Of a DNA stretch of 64,000 bases, positions 61,090-64,000 are shown in pieces; the stretch's first letter is position 1; every line of letters begins with the position of its first letter. Made by a program: the position numbers and the translations under genes. Source of the stretch: Marixanthomonas sp002364245. GTDB taxonomy: Bacteria; Bacteroidota; Bacteroidia; Flavobacteriales; Flavobacteriaceae. The stretch is taken from positions 107,626 to 171,625 of the forward strand of contig CAXAZF010000008.1 of the NCBI GenBank assembly GCA_963973455.1, given 5' to 3'. The notes under the pieces were generated by a model. That model saw only the letters and a program-made list of their open reading frames with translations, was not told where the DNA came from and did not search any database.

Positions 61090-62265
61090 ATGAACTACAT
61101 TCTTTTTGACGGAACCGTACGCAACCAATTACTTCCTTTTACTTTTACAAGACCCGTGGCCGATATCCGTATCGGGATATTGACCATTCGTGAAAAATGG
61201 GAAAAACTATTGGGTTTCACTACAACTACGGTAACGGAAGATTATCTGTCAGAAAAGTATCCTATGGTTGAAATGGAACAGAATGTTTTCATTAACGCTT
61301 CATTTATTCCTTCGGAAAACTTAGTGAAAATAGTGAAAGGTCTTTCTGAAAACCAAGCTGTTTTTTATAATGATGAGCCGGTTGCTTTTTTTACTTCAGA
61401 AGGGCAAGAGGTCGATTTTGAAACGTACGATATTATTCAGTATAGTGCCGATGATGTATTTCGAATAGAACATACGTGGGATATTTTTTCAAAAAACCAT
61501 GAAGCTATTAAACGCGATTTTGATTTGATTACGAAAGGCAGAGAGTCGCAGCCTATTCCAGAAATGACAGTTGCTTTTAATAAAGAACAGATTTTTATTG
61601 AGGAAGGAGCCAAACTTCCATTATGTTCTTTAAATGCTACCGAAGGCCCTATTTATATTGGTAAAGACGCTGAAATTATGGAAGGATCTATGGTTAGGGG
61701 ACCATTTGCCCTTTGCGATAACGCTACTGTAAAAATGAATGCAAAAATCTATACAGGCTGTACCATTGGTCCACATAGTAAAGTAGGAGGAGAGCTCAAT
61801 AATTCGGTAGTTATGGGGTATTCTAACAAAGGTCACGATGGCTTTTTAGGAAACGCCGTAATTGGAGAGTGGTGTAATCTAGGTGCTGATACAAACAATA
61901 GCAATTTAAAAAATAATTATGCTGAAGTCCGTTTATGGGATTACGAAACTGAAGGTTTTGCTAAAACGGGTCTGCAGTTTTGTGGTTTAATGATGGGGGA
62001 TCACAGTAAGTGTGGTATTAATACGATGTTCAATACGGGAACAGTGGTTGGCGTGAGTGCCAATATCTTTGGAAGCGGATTTCCCCGTAATTTTGTTCCA
62101 AGTTTTAGTTGGGGTGGAAGCGGAGGTATGACCACCTACAAAACCAATAAAGCGTTTGAAGTAGCTAAAGTAGTGATGGCAAGAAGAAAGGTTGAGTTTT
62201 CTGAAGCAGATGCCAAAATTTTAGAACATGTTTTTGAAGAAACTGCTAAGTGGCGACGTAGCTAA
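61090..62265 (+). CDS. GlmU-family sugar nucleotidyltransferase-like protein
   Basis: A 391-aa protein of the Bacteroidota GlmU-like family. The N-terminus begins MNYILFDGTVRNQLLPFTFT in place of a standard nucleotidyltransferase domain, and the C-terminal half is a left-handed beta-helix of hexapeptide repeats (about 190-345, e.g. IYIGKDAEIMEGSMVRGPFA, GEWCNLGADTNNSNLKNNYA), like the acetyltransferase half of GlmU. Role in UDP-GlcNAc or another nucleotide sugar is uncertain. The stop lies 3 bp from the stop of the convergent SBP gene. Confidence 0.87.
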   Translation: MNYILFDGTVRNQLLPFTFTRPVADIRIGILTIREKWEKLLGFTTTTVTEDYLSEKYPMVEMEQNVFINASFIPSENLVKIVKGLSENQAVFYNDEPVAFFTSEGQEVDFETYDIIQYSADDVFRIEHTWDIFSKNHEAIKRDFDLITKGRESQPIPEMTVAFNKEQIFIEEGAKLPLCSLNATEGPIYIGKDAEIMEGSMVRGPFALCDNATVKMNAKIYTGCTIGPHSKVGGELNNSVVMGYSNKGHDGFLGNAVIGEWCNLGADTNNSNLKNNYAEVRLWDYETEGFAKTGLQFCGLMMGDHSKCGINTMFNTGTVVGVSANIFGSGFPRNFVPSFSWGGSGGMTTYKTNKAFEVAKVVMARRKVEFSEADAKILEHVFEETAKWRRS

Positions 62266-62267
62266 AT

Positions 62268-63887
62268 CTATTTCTCTTTTTTTACATTTTTCAACACTAA
62301 AAAATTCTGTGGGTTAATGCCCAAGCCAGATACTTTTTTACTTACAAAACGTATGGCTACATCATAAAACAGAGGGGCTACAGGTGCTTCGGCAACCACG
62401 ATGGAGTCCATTTTTTTGTAAAGCTGTTTCCTTTTTTCAATATTTGAGATGGTCAATGATTTTTCATACAAACTATCAAAAGCAACGTTTTTAAAGTGTG
62501 TATAATTGGGGCCGTTGGGAGTGAAATTTTCACTATAGAATAACGAAAGGTAGTTTTCAGCATCGGGGTAATCGGCAATCCAACTAGCCCTGAAAATATC
62601 CAATTCGCCACTACTTTTCATTTGGCGCAAGGTAGAAGGAGGCATCACATCGATCTCTACTGCTATTCCTATTTTTTCAAGTTCCCGCTGTATGTATTCA
62701 CAAATATCCAAATATTGACTATTGGTGCCAATAGTTATTTCGGGTTGGGTGTCACCAGTGTTAGTTTTGTATAGTTCTATAAGCTCTCGCGCTTTTTCAG
62801 GATTGTAATCATAACCTTCAATTGAGGCAAAACCGGGAAGGCCTTTTGGGATAAAACCATGCGTCGCAGGGGTTCCCATCCCGTTTCGCAGATAGGTTAC
62901 CATTTTTTGACGATCAAAGCCATAATTTACTGCTTGACGTAATACTTTTGAGTTAATTTCAGGAGTTTCAGTTTCCATAAAAAAACCTAAATATTCTGTG
63001 TTTAGGTAAGGAGTTGTAATTAGGTTTACTTCATCTTTATACTTTTCTTGAAGCTTCCCTTGGGTGGTTATTATTTCGTCTTTATACGAATTATCCAATC
63101 CTGAAATAAAATCTAGCTTTCCTTGAGCAAATTCTAAAAATTCACTTTGTTTATCAGGCAAGAACGTTACGGCTACAGCTTCCAAATAGGGGAGCTGATT
63201 TCCTTGTTCGTCTTTTTCAAAATACAATGGATTTTTTCGAAGCACCAATTTTACATTTTCTTCCCACAGTTTAAATTGAAACGGACCGGTACCAACTGGG
63301 TGGCTTCTAAATTCATTTCCATATAAATTTATAGCTTCTTCAGGAACCACAGAGCAGTACCGCATTGATAATAACCCTAAAAAAGCTGGAAACGGCTGTT
63401 TTAATTGAATAACTAGCGTGGTATCATTTTTGGCTTTGTAGCTCTCAACCGTGCTCATTACCCAACTTCCGGGGGAAGCGACATCTTCATTTGTTAAACG
63501 ATCAAAACTGTATACAAAGTCATCTGCTGTAACCGTTCTAGTAGAATCGCTGCCAAAACATTTGTTTTTATGAAAATAGACATCATCTCTTAAATGAAAA
63601 GTATATGTATTTGTACTGTCGTTGACTTCCCAACGTTCTGCAATGTCCGACTTAATATTTAATGAATCGTCTAATTGCACCAAGCCATTGAACAATTGGT
63701 TCGTAGGCCAAATATTTTGAGGGTTTCTAGCAAAAGCTGGATCTAAAGAACTAATGTTGCTGTGTTCATTATAGCGAAAAACCAAGTGGTCTCTTTCATT
63801 ATTAGTGTCATTAGAACATGAAGAAAAGAATATGAATGCGCAAATTGCTGATAATCTGAATAATAATGAAGCTGATAGTTGTTGCAT
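62268..63887 (-). CDS. Peptide/oligopeptide ABC transporter substrate-binding lipoprotein
   Basis: A 539-aa lipoprotein of the SBP_bac_5 family: lipobox IFFSSC, the entry motif FRYNEHSNISSLDPAFA, LAERWEVNDS-like DIAERWEVNDSTNTYTFHLRDDVYFH and the C-terminal YFYDVAIRFV region. It captures peptides or similar solutes for an ABC importer; no permease is in the window. ATG 63887 begins the signal peptide; a further in-frame start at 63938 lies over the -7 box and is rejected. Confidence 0.9.
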   Translation of the reverse strand: MQQLSASLLFRLSAICAFIFFSSCSNDTNNERDHLVFRYNEHSNISSLDPAFARNPQNIWPTNQLFNGLVQLDDSLNIKSDIAERWEVNDSTNTYTFHLRDDVYFHKNKCFGSDSTRTVTADDFVYSFDRLTNEDVASPGSWVMSTVESYKAKNDTTLVIQLKQPFPAFLGLLSMRYCSVVPEEAINLYGNEFRSHPVGTGPFQFKLWEENVKLVLRKNPLYFEKDEQGNQLPYLEAVAVTFLPDKQSEFLEFAQGKLDFISGLDNSYKDEIITTQGKLQEKYKDEVNLITTPYLNTEYLGFFMETETPEINSKVLRQAVNYGFDRQKMVTYLRNGMGTPATHGFIPKGLPGFASIEGYDYNPEKARELIELYKTNTGDTQPEITIGTNSQYLDICEYIQRELEKIGIAVEIDVMPPSTLRQMKSSGELDIFRASWIADYPDAENYLSLFYSENFTPNGPNYTHFKNVAFDSLYEKSLTISNIEKRKQLYKKMDSIVVAEAPVAPLFYDVAIRFVSKKVSGLGINPQNFLVLKNVKKEK

Positions 63888-63911
63888 AGATTTTCGCGAA
63901 ACGATAATAGT

Positions 63912-63946
63912 TTGTATTTTTGCGCCCACGTTTGCCAAAAATACAA
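63912..63946. promoter_or_regulatory. Face-to-face promoters in an 11-bp inverted repeat
   Basis: TTGTATTTTTG (63912-63922) and CAAAAATACAA (63936-63946) are perfect inverted repeats 13 bp apart. Each holds a TAnnTTTG -7 box: plus-strand 63915-63922 for the mtaB-like gene and minus-strand 63943-63936 for the SBP gene. Predicted starts meet near 63929-63930. Confidence 0.6.
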
Positions 63947-63948
63947 GA

Positions 63949-64000
63949 ATGAACGCTACAAAAAAAGTCGCATTTTACACCTTAGGTTGTAAGCTCAATT
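63949..64000 (+). CDS. mtaB: Partial tRNA methylthiotransferase (MtaB-like), cut by the window end
   Basis: Only 17 residues are present: MNATKKVAFYTLGCKLN. The VAFYTLGCKLN start is characteristic of the MtaB/MiaB methylthiotransferase N-terminus, whose first iron-sulfur cysteine is the Cys in LGC. MtaB makes 2-methylthio-t6A in tRNA. The start fits the -7 box at 63915-63922. The call rests on these few residues. Confidence 0.7.
   Translation, partial: MNATKKVAFYTLGCKLN

Noticed and set aside
1..64000. tRNA, rRNA, CRISPR arrays, transposases and phage genes
   Set aside because: Looked for on both strands; no cloverleaf, rRNA core sequence, regular spacer-repeat array, transposase or phage structural gene was seen.

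Overview
This AT-rich window comes from a member of the Bacteroidota, most likely a marine Flavobacteriaceae species; the genus cannot be fixed from the sequence. The evidence is: TAnnTTTG-type -7 promoter elements with very short leaders, weak Shine-Dalgarno sequences, six secreted proteins ending in type IX secretion (T9SS) sorting domains, and typical family content (DUF4870, head-GIN/DUF2807, DUF4199, GlmU-like nucleotidyltransferase, two-component propeller kinase, zinc-free L31). Nearly all the DNA is coding. I see no rRNA, tRNA, prophage, insertion sequence or CRISPR array.

Layout. 0-8 kb: trxB, a DUF4442 protein, then an operon DUF4870 / 56-aa small protein / PadR regulator / PspC membrane protein / head-GIN lipoprotein, an orphan LytTR response regulator, a short-chain dehydrogenase and a transaldolase-like aldolase. 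8-17.6 kb: a thioredoxin-fold lipoprotein without its cysteines, a YbiT-like ABC-F ATPase, small proteins, a fasciclin protein, pheT, a TlpA-like lipoprotein and an OmdA-type protein. 17.5-21.5 kb: secreted M1 and M28 peptidases and a propeller protein. 21.5-28 kb: a fatty acid beta-oxidation operon led by a MarR regulator, with a four-helix-bundle (23S IVP-like) gene flanked by inverted repeats sitting inside it. 28-53 kb: T9SS-exported proteins (repeat protein, M14 carboxypeptidase, two EndoI-type nucleases, two tandem ~970-aa paralogues) interspersed with a sensor kinase/LuxR regulator pair, fadD, purL, an RsmB-like methyltransferase and a Ycf48-like protein. 53-55 kb: an ECF sigma factor cluster. 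55-60.5 kb: an operon DUF4199 / GT2 glycosyltransferase / phosphohexomutase / ABC exporter. 60.5-64 kb: L31, a GlmU-like enzyme, a peptide-binding lipoprotein, and the first codons of a probable mtaB.

Functional themes. The beta-oxidation enzymes at 21.6-27.9 kb and the acyl-CoA ligase at 33.3 kb form a complete fatty-acid degradation route. A 22-bp near-palindrome just upstream of the marR -7 box is a good candidate operator. The exported peptidases and nucleases fit a scavenger that digests protein and extracellular DNA. The PadR-PspC-head-GIN and ECF sigma clusters look like envelope sensing.

Most novel signal. The 510-bp gap between the ECF sigma gene and the ABC exporter (54842-55351) holds two tandem transcription units with no protein. 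Each has an AATCGATTAA element, 55 or 56 bp, a TAnnTTTG promoter, a shared 9-mer TACTTATGT at the predicted RNA 5' end, one stem-loop and a Rho-independent terminator. They look like a pair of co-regulated ~90-nt small RNAs. Second is the inverted-repeat-flanked IVP-like element within the beta-oxidation operon.
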